From CAZBDU01 sp964490725 (GTDB lineage Bacteria > Spirochaetota > Spirochaetia > SZUA-6 > DRHE01): a DNA stretch of 13,422 bases. Position numbers and translations under genes: made by a program. Where the stretch lies: contig CAZBDU010000123.1 in assembly GCA_964490725.1 (NCBI GenBank), forward strand, positions 1-13,422. Reading direction: 5' to 3'. The notes under the pieces were generated by a model, which saw only the letters and a program-made list of their open reading frames with translations, was not told the DNA's origin and did no database searches. Positions 6,287-12,369 of the stretch are shown here, piece after piece; position 1 is the stretch's first letter; each line of letters opens with the position of its first letter.

Positions 6287-6949
6287 ATGAGGAGAGAGAT
6301 TGCGAAGTATCTTCCCCTGGTGGATTTCCTTGCTGACATGCTGGGAAAGGACGCGGAGGTCGTGCTCCACGATCTGGTCAGCCTGGACAGGTCCATCGTG
6401 GCCATCAGGAACGGACACGTCAGCGGCCGAAAAGTGGGAGACCCGGCCACGGACCTGGTGCTCAAGGTCCTGAAGGAGCAGGAGTACCTCCAGTGCAACT
6501 ACCTGACCAACTACAGAGGGGTCTCCCGGAGCGGGAAGATCCTGAAGTCCTCCACGTACTTCATCCAGAGCGGCGCTTCCAGGAAGCCCGTCGGCATGCT
6601 CTGCGTCAACATGGACTGCCAGAAGTACTACGCCTTGAGGGCCAGCCTGGAGGAGTTCCTGCTGTTCAACGGGGACGAGGGGCGCGCGGGGTCCAACGGA
6701 AGCGAGGCGGATGAACACTTCACCACCAGCGTCGAGGACCTCACGGTCTCCACGATCGACCAGGTGGTTCGCAACATCGGCATCCACCCCGACAGGATGT
6801 CGCAGGAGGAGAAGATCGAGATCGTGAAAGCCCTTCACAGGAAGGGCGTGTTCATCCTCAAGGGCGCCGTGAGCATCGCCGCGCGGAGGCTCCACGTTTC
6901 CGAAGCCACGGTGTACCGCTACCTCAGCAAGGTGAAGGCCGAGGACTGA
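6287..6949 (+). CDS. YheO/DauR-type transcriptional regulator (PAS_6 + HTH_22)
   Basis: A 220-residue regulator. The N-terminal YheO-like PAS domain (about 5-120) shows LVDFLADMLGKDAEVVLHDL, SIVAIRNGHVSGRKVG and CVNMD. The C-terminal DNA-binding domain (about 165-217) shows QEEKIEIVKALHRKGVFILKGAV followed by the recognition helix VSEATVYRYLSKV. Known: relatives include DauR, the repressor of D-arginine catabolism in Pseudomonas, and YheO of E. coli; the PAS part is thought to sense a small molecule. Being the last gene of the operon, it probably controls it, sensing the substrate or an intermediate. It is separated by 34 bases from the aminotransferase and shares its AGG-rich Arg codon use (AGG/AGA for 10 of 16 Arg). 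The Shine-Dalgarno region is weak. Confidence 0.9.
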   Translation: MRREIAKYLPLVDFLADMLGKDAEVVLHDLVSLDRSIVAIRNGHVSGRKVGDPATDLVLKVLKEQEYLQCNYLTNYRGVSRSGKILKSSTYFIQSGASRKPVGMLCVNMDCQKYYALRASLEEFLLFNGDEGRAGSNGSEADEHFTTSVEDLTVSTIDQVVRNIGIHPDRMSQEEKIEIVKALHRKGVFILKGAVSIAARRLHVSEATVYRYLSKVKAED

Positions 6950-6977
6950 AGCGCCGCCGCAAGCCTCCAGCGCCCCC

Positions 6978-7667
6978 TTACCACACCAGGGGCACCAGCC
7001 GATAGCGCACCCGCCGCGCGTACTCCCGGTATCCCGGCAGCTCCCGGCGCAGGGTGCGGTCCTCCAGCTCGGTGCGCACCAGGAGCATGATGACCGCCAG
7101 GGCCTGGGGCAGGCAGCCCCAGAGGGAGCCCAGCAGCAGGGGCGGGGTGAGCATCATCAGGATGCCGGCGGCGTAGCCCGGGTGGCGCACCACCCGGTAG
7201 GGGCCCCGGTCGCAGACCCGCTGGCCCCGCTCCAGCTGGATGCGGACCACCGTGGAGAAGTAGCGGTTGACCTGCCTGGCCCGCAGGAACAGCGCCTGCC
7301 CGGCCAGGTAGAGGAGCAGCGCCGCCGCATAGACCGGGGCGGGAAGCGGGGGGGACCAGCCGAAGCGTCCGGCGTCCACGGCGGAGAGAAACACCGCAAT
7401 GAAGTACAGGGGCGAGGAGGCCGCCAGGTACACCTTGTCCCAGCCCTTGGCCCCCGGGCCGGGCCTGGTCCGCTCTTCGATCAGGTCCTCGTGGCGGCGC
7501 AGGACCAGCCAGGTGGCCGCCTGGACCGCCAGGTTGACCCCGCCGTACACCCAGGCCTGCCAGTAGTCGATCCGCCCCGCCGCCAGGAGGAGCAGGGGAA
7601 CCATGCCCAGCGACAGGAAGCTCATTGCCAGGACGGCGCGCAGCAGTGCTTTGCGGTTCTGCTTCAC
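6978..7667 (-). CDS. Isoprenylcysteine carboxyl methyltransferase (ICMT/PEMT)-family membrane protein
   Basis: A 229-residue integral membrane protein. Hydrophobic segments lie near residues 9-30, 36-55, 80-97, 109-128 and 165-197. The family signature is clear: RGPYRVVRHPGYAAG (154-168) for SAM binding, Glu200/Glu202 in VRTELEDRTL, and LPGYREYARRVRYRLVP near the C-terminus. Known: bacterial members are SAM-dependent methyltransferases of mostly unknown lipid or isoprenoid substrates. Start choice: GTG 7667 is preceded by GGAGG eight bases upstream; the frame could be extended to a TTG at 7724, but that start has no ribosome site and adds non-family sequence. It converges on the regulator gene with only 28 bases between the stops and is divergent from the pRiA4b-ORF3-like gene. 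Not functionally linked to the operon as far as can be seen. Confidence 0.85.
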   Translation of the reverse strand: MKQNRKALLRAVLAMSFLSLGMVPLLLLAAGRIDYWQAWVYGGVNLAVQAATWLVLRRHEDLIEERTRPGPGAKGWDKVYLAASSPLYFIAVFLSAVDAGRFGWSPPLPAPVYAAALLLYLAGQALFLRARQVNRYFSTVVRIQLERGQRVCDRGPYRVVRHPGYAAGILMMLTPPLLLGSLWGCLPQALAVIMLLVRTELEDRTLRRELPGYREYARRVRYRLVPLVW

Positions 7668-7675
7668 GGTGGGAT

Positions 7676-7680
7676 CCTCC
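7676..7680 (-). promoter_or_regulatory. Ribosome binding site deciding the GTG start at 7667
   Basis: Read on the - strand, GGAGG with an eight-base spacer before GTG 7667. It is the reason for rejecting the longer TTG-started form of the methyltransferase. Confidence 0.7.
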
Positions 7681-7730
7681 GCCTGTCGCCGATAGTGTAC
7701 CCCCAAACTCCCCGGTTTACTCAAGCCGTC

Positions 7731-7744
7731 GAGCAGGGCTGCTC
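7731..7744. promoter_or_regulatory. Short palindrome in the divergent intergenic region
   Basis: GAGCAGGGCTGCTC is a perfect six-base inverted repeat with a two-base centre, lying in the 137-base gap between the divergent methyltransferase and pRiA4b-ORF3-like genes. A regulator site is possible. I found no convincing -35/-10 pair around it. Confidence 0.3.
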
Positions 7745-7804
7745 AAAGCCCGCAGACCTGGACGGTGCGGGAGGGTTGCTGTAGGATTATCGTTTGGAAG
7801 GAAC

Positions 7805-9202
7805 ATGAGCAGAGGCAGGCCTTACAGGGCGTGGCAGCTGCGGGTCGCGCTTCAGGGCGTACGCCCGCCGGTCTGGCGGCGGGTCCTCGTGTCGGACAGA
7901 ATCACCCTGTCGGACCTTCACGGGGTGATCCAGGATGCCCTGGGCTGGCAGGACTGCCACCTGCACGAGTTCACGATCGACGGCGTGCAGTACGGCGATC
8001 CCGCAACCGATGAATACGGGGAGTTTGATCTGCGCGACGATGCAGAGACCAGGCTCTGGAGGCTCGGCCTGGGTGAGGGCCATCGCTTCGCCTACCTCTA
8101 CGATTTCGGCGACGACTGGCAGCACAGCCTGCTCGTGGAGAAGATCCTGGCCGCGGGAAAGAAGACCGGCCTGCCCCGTTGTCTGGACGGAGAGCGCGCC
8201 TGCCCGCCGGAGGACGTCGGCGGGGTAGGAGGCTACGCGGAGTTCCTGGAAGCCCTTGGCGACCCCTCAGACCCCGAGCACGCCAGCTACCTTGAGTGGG
8301 TCGGGGGGGCCTTCGATGCCGAGCTCTTCGACCTGGAGGCGGCCAACCAACGAATGCGCCGCCGCTCCCTCAGGAGTCGAGCCGGCCCTTGGGCGCTGCC
8401 GTTGGAGGAGGAGAGGAGCCCGGCCGAGGGGATGTTGGACCCTTCCCAGCCGGCGGCAGCGGCGACGGCGGAGCTGGAGCAGACCGCCCGGGACCTCCCG
8501 CTCCGCCGAGACATGGAGACCTTCCTGGTCTACCTGGGGAATCACAAAGTGACGGGCACCCAGTCCAGCGGAAACCTGCCGCTGAAAGCGGTGGCCCAGG
8601 TCTCGGCGGGTTTCCTCCACCCCCCGGTTCTGGAGCGGACCATCGGCGGTCACGCCTTCCGGTTCCGAAGCGAGGAGGACGTGTGGCCGCTGTACTTTAC
8701 CCACCTGCTCGCCAATGGTGCGGAGCTGGTGAGCGGCGGACCGGGCCGCCGGTGGCGCCTGACGCCGCAAGGCGAGCGGTTTCTCTCCGCACCGGCGTTG
8801 ACGCAGCTGCGGGTCCTGCTGGCCGCCTGGTGGTACCGGGTCAACTGGCTGGTGGCCCTTGCGTGGAACATCTTCGGCGAAGCGCTCCCGCCCCAGGTCC
8901 GCCAAGCGGTCCTGTCCCTGCTCGGGGGCTATTCCACCGGGGAGCGCGTCGAGTTCGAACCCTTCGTGGACCGCCTGATCGAGGAGGTCGGCTGGACCTG
9001 GAACGTGCAGGAGCCGGACTACACCCGCGGCAGGATCGCCTCCAGCGTGGAAGGGATGGTCATCGACCCGCTGGCGGAGCTCGGCGTATTGTCTACCCAG
9101 TACGTGAAAGCCCCGGAGAGCACCCGCGTCCGCGACCTGGAGGAGCTGGCGTCTTTCTCGCTGACGGATCTCGGCCGGACCCTCCTCCATGCCCTGAGGT
9201 GA
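7805..9202 (+). CDS. pRiA4b ORF-3-like domain protein with long C-terminal extension
   Basis: A 465-residue protein. Residues about 5-190 form a plasmid pRiA4b ORF-3-like domain: AWQLRVALQGVRPPVWRRVLV, TLSDLHGVIQDALGWQDCHLHEF, FAYLYDFGDDWQHSLLVE and PPEDVGGVGGYAEFLEAL are its conserved blocks. Known: the domain is widespread on plasmids and near mobile elements; its biochemical role is not established. The remaining roughly 270 residues (from about 235) contain a predicted alpha/beta region with Trp-rich stretches and a segment that reads like winged-helix material (LTPQGERFLSA; SFSLTDLGRTLLHAL). I do not recognise that part. ATG 7805 is chosen because GGAAGGA lies three to four bases upstream and the domain starts right after it; the extension to 7625 overlaps the divergent gene. 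It converges on an MNT gene 30 bases away. Confidence 0.82.
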   Translation: MSRGRPYRAWQLRVALQGVRPPVWRRVLVSDRITLSDLHGVIQDALGWQDCHLHEFTIDGVQYGDPATDEYGEFDLRDDAETRLWRLGLGEGHRFAYLYDFGDDWQHSLLVEKILAAGKKTGLPRCLDGERACPPEDVGGVGGYAEFLEALGDPSDPEHASYLEWVGGAFDAELFDLEAANQRMRRRSLRSRAGPWALPLEEERSPAEGMLDPSQPAAAATAELEQTARDLPLRRDMETFLVYLGNHKVTGTQSSGNLPLKAVAQVSAGFLHPPVLERTIGGHAFRFRSEEDVWPLYFTHLLANGAELVSGGPGRRWRLTPQGERFLSAPALTQLRVLLAAWWYRVNWLVALAWNIFGEALPPQVRQAVLSLLGGYSTGERVEFEPFVDRLIEEVGWTWNVQEPDYTRGRIASSVEGMVIDPLAELGVLSTQYVKAPESTRVRDLEELASFSLTDLGRTLLHALR

Positions 9203-9232
9203 GGAAACGGACGCCGTCGAGCAGGCGCCAGC

Positions 9233-9580
9233 TCACGAGGCCTCGTAGATGGCCACCTTGGAGCGGTTCACCGCTTCCTTGAAGCAGGGATTGTCCAGCA
9301 TTCCGGTGTCCACCAGATTCACCCGCGTGCCCAGAAGGCCGGTCAGCTCTCTGGCCAGCCACAGGTAGCTGTCCGCGTAGTCCACCGGCGCCATGGGCAG
9401 GAACTCCACCAGGAAATCCAGGTCCGCCACCTCGAGCAGGCTGGCGCCGTATCGGGTGGAGCCGAACACGTAGAGGCGCCGGACGGCGAGCTTGCGGCAC
9501 AGAGCCGCGATGTCGGTTCCTCGACCCAGGATCTCCCAGACCACAGGCCAAATGTAGCTCCCAATGCCGGTTTTCTCCAT
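9233..9580 (-). CDS. Minimal nucleotidyltransferase (MNT) domain protein, copy 1
   Basis: A 115-residue protein of the DNA-polymerase-beta-like nucleotidyltransferase superfamily. The active-site pattern is present: FGSTRYG (G40-S41) and ADLDFLVEF with D53 and D55; the downstream acidic strand reads RVNLVD, with Asn where the third Asp is common. Known: small MNT proteins act as antitoxins that AMPylate or otherwise modify HEPN toxins (MntA-HepT). No HEPN-like gene is adjacent on either side, so it is an orphan here. ATG 9580 is chosen; a TTG at 9604 would add eight residues but lies inside a GCGATCCGG direct repeat. Neither start has a good Shine-Dalgarno site. This copy keeps the catalytic Ser lost in the two related copies further right. 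Confidence 0.8.
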   Translation of the reverse strand: MEKTGIGSYIWPVVWEILGRGTDIAALCRKLAVRRLYVFGSTRYGASLLEVADLDFLVEFLPMAPVDYADSYLWLARELTGLLGTRVNLVDTGMLDNPCFKEAVNRSKVAIYEAS

Positions 9581-9617
9581 GCGATCCGGTGCGATCCGGC
9601 GCAATTCGGTGATTTGC
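9581..9617. repeat. MNT upstream flank with a duplicated 9-mer
   Basis: Two direct copies of GCGATCCGG (9581-9589 and 9591-9599) precede the start of MNT copy 1. The same flank, without the duplication, is recognisable upstream of MNT copies 2 and 3 (a GGCGGATCGGGCGA block there), and GATTTGC at 9611-9617 recurs at 13281-13287. The repeat unit therefore reaches beyond the coding region. Confidence 0.5.
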
Positions 9618-9664
9618 GCGACGGCGACGCGGGACGGCGGGCCGCGACCACCTCGACCGGGATC

Positions 9665-10321
9665 TCAGAGGGGTTTGTCGCCCCCCTTGCCGCCGCCCGC
9701 CGGCTCCACGCGCTCGTACTTCACCAGGAGCCACTCCACCCGAAGGCAGCCGCAGTCCCCGTTGTACTCGATTCGCTTCAGCTCCGGCACGTATCCCTCG
9801 GCCATGCGCGCCTGCATCTCCTCCCTGGCAAGCGGCGTGCTCTCATCGCCTGCGGCCTGGCTCACCTCGACGCTCAGGTAGAAGGCGCCGTCAAGCTCAA
9901 CGGCGTCCAGGGGCACCCCGGCGGCCAGCATGGGCAGCTCATCCCGCAGCTCTATGTGGGACTGCGCTTCCTGCACGGCGCTCTGGTAGGACACGATGTC
10001 GCGGGCAACCTCCACGGCCTGTACCTCGCCCAGCGGCAGCTCCGCCTGCCCCGACGGCGAGTCGAACGTGAAGACCCGGGTCTCTCTGTTCATGCGCAGG
10101 TGGTCTGCGACGTGAACGGCCCCGCCCCGCGCTTCCCGCAGCCTGACCGTCCGGTAGACCCAGTCGCTGGAGCTCAGAGGCATCGCAATGTAGCCGTCTC
10201 TGGCGATCTGCTCCCACACGGCATCGGTTTCCGGCGGCTCCGCGGCTCCCCCGGCGCCGGCGGCCGCCGGCAGGAACGCCAGAGCCGCCGCCGCCACCAG
10301 CAATCTCTGTCTCCACTGCAT
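9665..10321 (-). CDS. Exported protein of unknown function
   Basis: A 218-residue protein, not recognised. The N-terminus MQWRQRLLVAAAALAFLPAA is a textbook Sec signal: positive charge, a hydrophobic core, then AGAGGAAEPPE with a likely AXA-type cleavage near residue 23-26. No lipobox Cys is seen. The mature part is acidic, with Cys-Gly-Cys (NGDCGCLRVEWLLVKYE) near residue 191-196, a possible disulfide or metal pair. The Gly/Lys tail (GGGKGGDKPL) is low complexity. On the - strand it lies 25 bases after the membrane-protein gene, with AAGGGGAG about seven bases before ATG 10321, so the two form an operon. Role inferred only as an envelope partner of that membrane protein. Confidence 0.72.
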   Translation of the reverse strand: MQWRQRLLVAAAALAFLPAAAGAGGAAEPPETDAVWEQIARDGYIAMPLSSSDWVYRTVRLREARGGAVHVADHLRMNRETRVFTFDSPSGQAELPLGEVQAVEVARDIVSYQSAVQEAQSHIELRDELPMLAAGVPLDAVELDGAFYLSVEVSQAAGDESTPLAREEMQARMAEGYVPELKRIEYNGDCGCLRVEWLLVKYERVEPAGGGKGGDKPL

Positions 10322-10346
10322 GGCACGCTCCCCTTCGACTCTCCCC

Positions 10347-11093
10347 TCAGTTGAGCAATACGTACACGCCCGGTCCCCTGGGAATGGCGAGGGTCAGAGG
10401 GCGCCGGCGCTTCGCAGAGGCGGTGGCGCTGCTGGCGAAGACGAAGATCGTGGAGTCGTTCATGTGCAGGAGCCGCCACACCGTCTGATCCCTGCTCCCG
10501 GTGAGAAGGTGCGTTCTGATCTGCTCCAGCCTGTTGATGTCGCCGATGACCTCGACGCCGGCCCGGCCTGGCCCGGTCCACTTCAGAACGGCCCTTTCCT
10601 CCGCGCCCCGCGGCTCGTTCTCCAGCACCACCGTCACCCGGGGCAGCGGGTTTGCCGGCGAGTCGACCGCGGCCCTCTGGAACGCCCTGTAGCCCACCAG
10701 GCCGCTGAACAGGCAGGCGGGGATGACGACCAGCAGCACCCGGATCACGTCCAGCAGAAGCGAGGGGGCGCTCCTGCGCTCGCCGCCGGCACCGGCCGCC
10801 TTGCCGGCCACCCGCCTGGCCGCCGGCAGAAGCAGGAGGTTGAAGATCAACAGGGGGCCGACTGCGGCCAGCAGCCCCAGGGCCAGATTGGCGGGGCGCT
10901 TGAGCACCTCGAAGGCGGCCACCAGCACCGTCTGAACGCTGAGCCCGAAGGCGATGGAGGGAACGCCGAAGTTGTAGTAGTAGGACCACCGGTAGGTGAA
11001 TCCCACCAGGTAGACCAGGGCGGCGATGAGGGGTAGAGCCGCCAACAGAGCAGAGAATTGACCGCCTGGCTTCGCGCCGTCCTTGTCGGCCAT
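10347..11093 (-). CDS. Four-helix membrane protein of unknown function
   Basis: A 248-residue protein, not recognised. Hydrophobic segments lie near residues 14-32, 44-63, 68-89 and 113-135. They are followed by a soluble C-terminal domain (about 145-248) that looks beta-rich (PRVTVVLENEP, AVLKWTGPG, VEVIGDINRLEQIRTHLL, STIFVFASSA) and could face the outside. It is the first gene of a two-gene - strand unit with the exported protein downstream. The Shine-Dalgarno region before ATG 11093 is weak (AAGAGAG). The 194 bases upstream, up to the stop of MNT copy 2, are GC-rich and show no ORF or promoter that I can defend. Function is open. Confidence 0.7.
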   Translation of the reverse strand: MADKDGAKPGGQFSALLAALPLIAALVYLVGFTYRWSYYYNFGVPSIAFGLSVQTVLVAAFEVLKRPANLALGLLAAVGPLLIFNLLLLPAARRVAGKAAGAGGERRSAPSLLLDVIRVLLVVIPACLFSGLVGYRAFQRAAVDSPANPLPRVTVVLENEPRGAEERAVLKWTGPGRAGVEVIGDINRLEQIRTHLLTGSRDQTVWRLLHMNDSTIFVFASSATASAKRRRPLTLAIPRGPGVYVLLN

Positions 11094-11287
11094 GGGGACG
11101 CTCTCTTGCCTCTACCTGCCAGGGTGGCCCATCGCGGGCGCCGCGTCAAGGATCGCGGCGGAGAAAGACGGCGCGGTTCTGGAGCAGGCGCGGCGCCCGG
11201 CGGCCCGGCAGCCGCCTCCCGCGGCCCACCCGGCCCCGGCATACCCGCACGGACCTGCCGCCGCTGCCTCCCGGGGGCGGGTCCGGC

Positions 11288-11599
11288 TCAGAAAGGCTCG
11301 TAGATCAGGACCCCGGAGCGCTCCACCACCCTCTCGAGGAAGGGATTGTCCAGCATCTCGGTGTCCAGCAGGTTCACCGGTGCGCCCAGAATGCCCTGCA
11401 GCGCCTCGCCAAGGCATAGGTAGGTATCGGCGTACACTTCCGGCCCCATGGGCCAGAACTCGACCAGGAAGTCCAGGTCCTCGACCCGGGCCGGGCCGGC
11501 ACCCTGCCTGCGCGCGCCGAACACGTACAGGCGCCGGACCGCCAGGTCCTGGCACAGAGCCGCGATGTCGGTCTGCCGGTCGAGGATCTCCCAGATCAC
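11288..11599 (-). CDS. Minimal nucleotidyltransferase (MNT) domain protein, copy 2 (GS motif changed to GA)
   Basis: A 103-residue protein closely related to copy 1 along its full length (RQTDIAALC, AVRRLYVFGARRQG, VEDLDFLVEFWPM, VNLLDTEMLDNPFLE). The DLD acidic pair is kept, but the GS motif that holds the triphosphate in this superfamily reads GA. Start is GTG 11599 (VIWEILD...); sequence homologous to the N-terminus of copy 1 continues upstream (TACATTTG block) but one base longer, which puts it out of frame, so this copy has lost the longer N-terminus by a one-base shift or copy 1 gained it. No HEPN partner is adjacent. Activity is doubtful; it may still bind a partner. Confidence 0.68.
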   Translation of the reverse strand: MIWEILDRQTDIAALCQDLAVRRLYVFGARRQGAGPARVEDLDFLVEFWPMGPEVYADTYLCLGEALQGILGAPVNLLDTEMLDNPFLERVVERSGVLIYEPF

Positions 11600-11649
11600 A
11601 AGGGCAAATGTAGCCCCCGCTGCGCCGTTTCTCCAGGCGGATCGGGCGA
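11442..11649. repeat. MNT repeat block shared with 13081-13282
   Basis: The 5' two-thirds of MNT copy 2 plus about 50 bases of upstream flank is nearly the same as the block at the right end of the window. 11553-11598 is identical over 46 bases to 13196-13241, and the flank block TTTCTCCAGGCGGATCGGGC recurs at the corresponding place. It indicates a recent duplication that included non-coding sequence. Confidence 0.75.
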
Positions 11650-11681
11650 AGCGGTCCGGCCGACGCAGTCGTTTCCTGCCG

Positions 11682-11702
11682 CGCAGGATTCCTGATCCTG
11701 CG
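11682..11702 (-). terminator. Hairpin downstream of the PIN toxin gene
   Basis: CGCAGGAT (11682-11689) and ATCCTGCG (11695-11702) form a perfect eight-pair stem with a five-base loop. It begins 18 bases after the toxin stop codon on the - strand and lies before MNT copy 2. No T-run follows in that direction, so intrinsic termination is only a possibility; it could be an mRNA end stabiliser. Confidence 0.4.
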
Positions 11703-11720
11703 GCCGGTGAGGTCGCCGAG

Positions 11721-12107
11721 CTACCAGAGGATATCCACCGAGTAGCTGGCCAGGTTCTTGTCAGGGCTCACGATCGCCATGTCTTCACACCGCGCCTGAG
11801 CCACGAGCAGACGATCGAAGGGATCCCGGTGTAACCGTGGCAAGCCGATCACGGCACGCAGGTGCTGCTTCTCCAGGGCGAGCCACTCAATCCGGTTGGC
11901 AGCCATCTCGCGGTCCAGAGCCTGGGCCCAGTCGCCGCTCAACGCGAGTTTGCCGATCGACAGTTTGAGGCAGATCTCCCAGTAGCTGCCCGCGCTCAGG
12001 AACAGCCGGTTGTCCACATCCAGGAGCGCAGCGGCTGCCTTCTCGGTGAGCCGTTGCGGGGAATCGATGCTCCACAGGAAGACCTGGGTGTCGAGCAGGA
12101 GCTTCAT
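11721..12107 (-). CDS. vapC: PIN-domain toxin (VapC family)
   Basis: A 128-residue PIN ribonuclease of the Sll0205-like VapC type. Seen: MKLLLDTQVFLW (Asp6), SYWEICLKLSIGKL (the conserved Glu of SxWE), HRDPFDRLLVAQA (acidic residue of the DPFDR block) and IVSPDKNLASY. All the acidic positions expected for the metal site appear intact, and length is normal. Known: such toxins cleave tRNA, rRNA or mRNA and are held in check by the antitoxin encoded just upstream. ATG 12107 overlaps the antitoxin stop as ATGA. All nine Arg codons are CGN, whereas the catabolic operon to the left prefers AGG, which is consistent with horizontal arrival. Confidence 0.88.
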   Translation of the reverse strand: MKLLLDTQVFLWSIDSPQRLTEKAAAALLDVDNRLFLSAGSYWEICLKLSIGKLALSGDWAQALDREMAANRIEWLALEKQHLRAVIGLPRLHRDPFDRLLVAQARCEDMAIVSPDKNLASYSVDILW

Positions 12108-12334
12108 CGGGCGTACTCGGAGAAGTCCTCGACCGGCGCGTTGAAGTCCTCCGCCATGTGGGTGATGAGCCCTTTGGCTCCCCCGAGCCCGCGCTCACCG
12201 AGCGCTTCCCGAAGAGGCTCGATGCGAACCAGAGGCGTGTTCCCCTTGGCGATGATGACCTCTTCTCCCGCCAGAGCCCGCTGGATCAGCCGGGACAGGT
12301 GCGTCTTGGCCTCGTGAATGGTGACCCTGAGCAT
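12104..12334 (-). CDS. vapB: Phd/YefM-type antitoxin
   Basis: A 76-residue antitoxin. The N-terminal DNA-binding half reads MLRVTIHEAKTHLSRLIQRALAGEEVIIAKGNTPLVRIEPL, the standard Phd/YefM pattern (VxIxEAKxxLSxLIxxAxxGEEVIIxxxxxPVxxL). The acidic, less ordered C-terminus (HMAEDFNAPVEDFSEYAR) is the usual toxin-binding part and contains the AEDFNAP-type tail seen with PIN partners. It is translationally coupled to the toxin by ATGA. No Shine-Dalgarno sequence precedes ATG 12334, and a promoter can be placed so that transcription would begin at or near the start codon. Confidence 0.88.
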   Translation of the reverse strand: MLRVTIHEAKTHLSRLIQRALAGEEVIIAKGNTPLVRIEPLREALGERGLGGAKGLITHMAEDFNAPVEDFSEYAR

Positions 12335-12340
12335 GATATG

Positions 12341-12369
12341 AGCTTAGCTTAGCTAGGGAACTTAGTCAA
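12341..12369 (-). promoter_or_regulatory. Candidate toxin-antitoxin promoter, possibly leaderless
   Basis: Read on the - strand: TTGACT at 12369-12364 (five of six to the -35 consensus), a 17-base spacer, then TAAGCT at 12346-12341 as a weak -10. Transcription would start about at the antitoxin ATG (12334), agreeing with the absence of a ribosome site. The -10 match is only three of six. Confidence 0.4.
12345..12355. promoter_or_regulatory. Palindromic operator candidate for the antitoxin
   Basis: TAGCT-T-AGCTA is a perfect inverted repeat with one central base, embedded in a TAGCT/TAAGC repeat pattern between the candidate -35 and -10. Phd-type antitoxins normally repress their own promoter through such palindromes, so autoregulation here is a reasonable inference. 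Confidence 0.5.

Noticed and set aside
7668..7724. TTG-started longer form of the ICMT-family protein
   Set aside because: There is no ribosome site, and GTG 7667 has GGAGG at proper spacing.
8267..9190. 307-codon - strand frame opposite the pRiA4b-ORF3-like gene
   Set aside because: It is an antisense shadow with His/Arg/Gln-rich low complexity and no family resemblance.
9203..11720. HEPN toxin partner for the MNT genes
   Set aside because: I read the neighbours in all frames and saw no RX4-6H-type HEPN protein; adjacent genes are a membrane protein, an exported protein and a PIN toxin.
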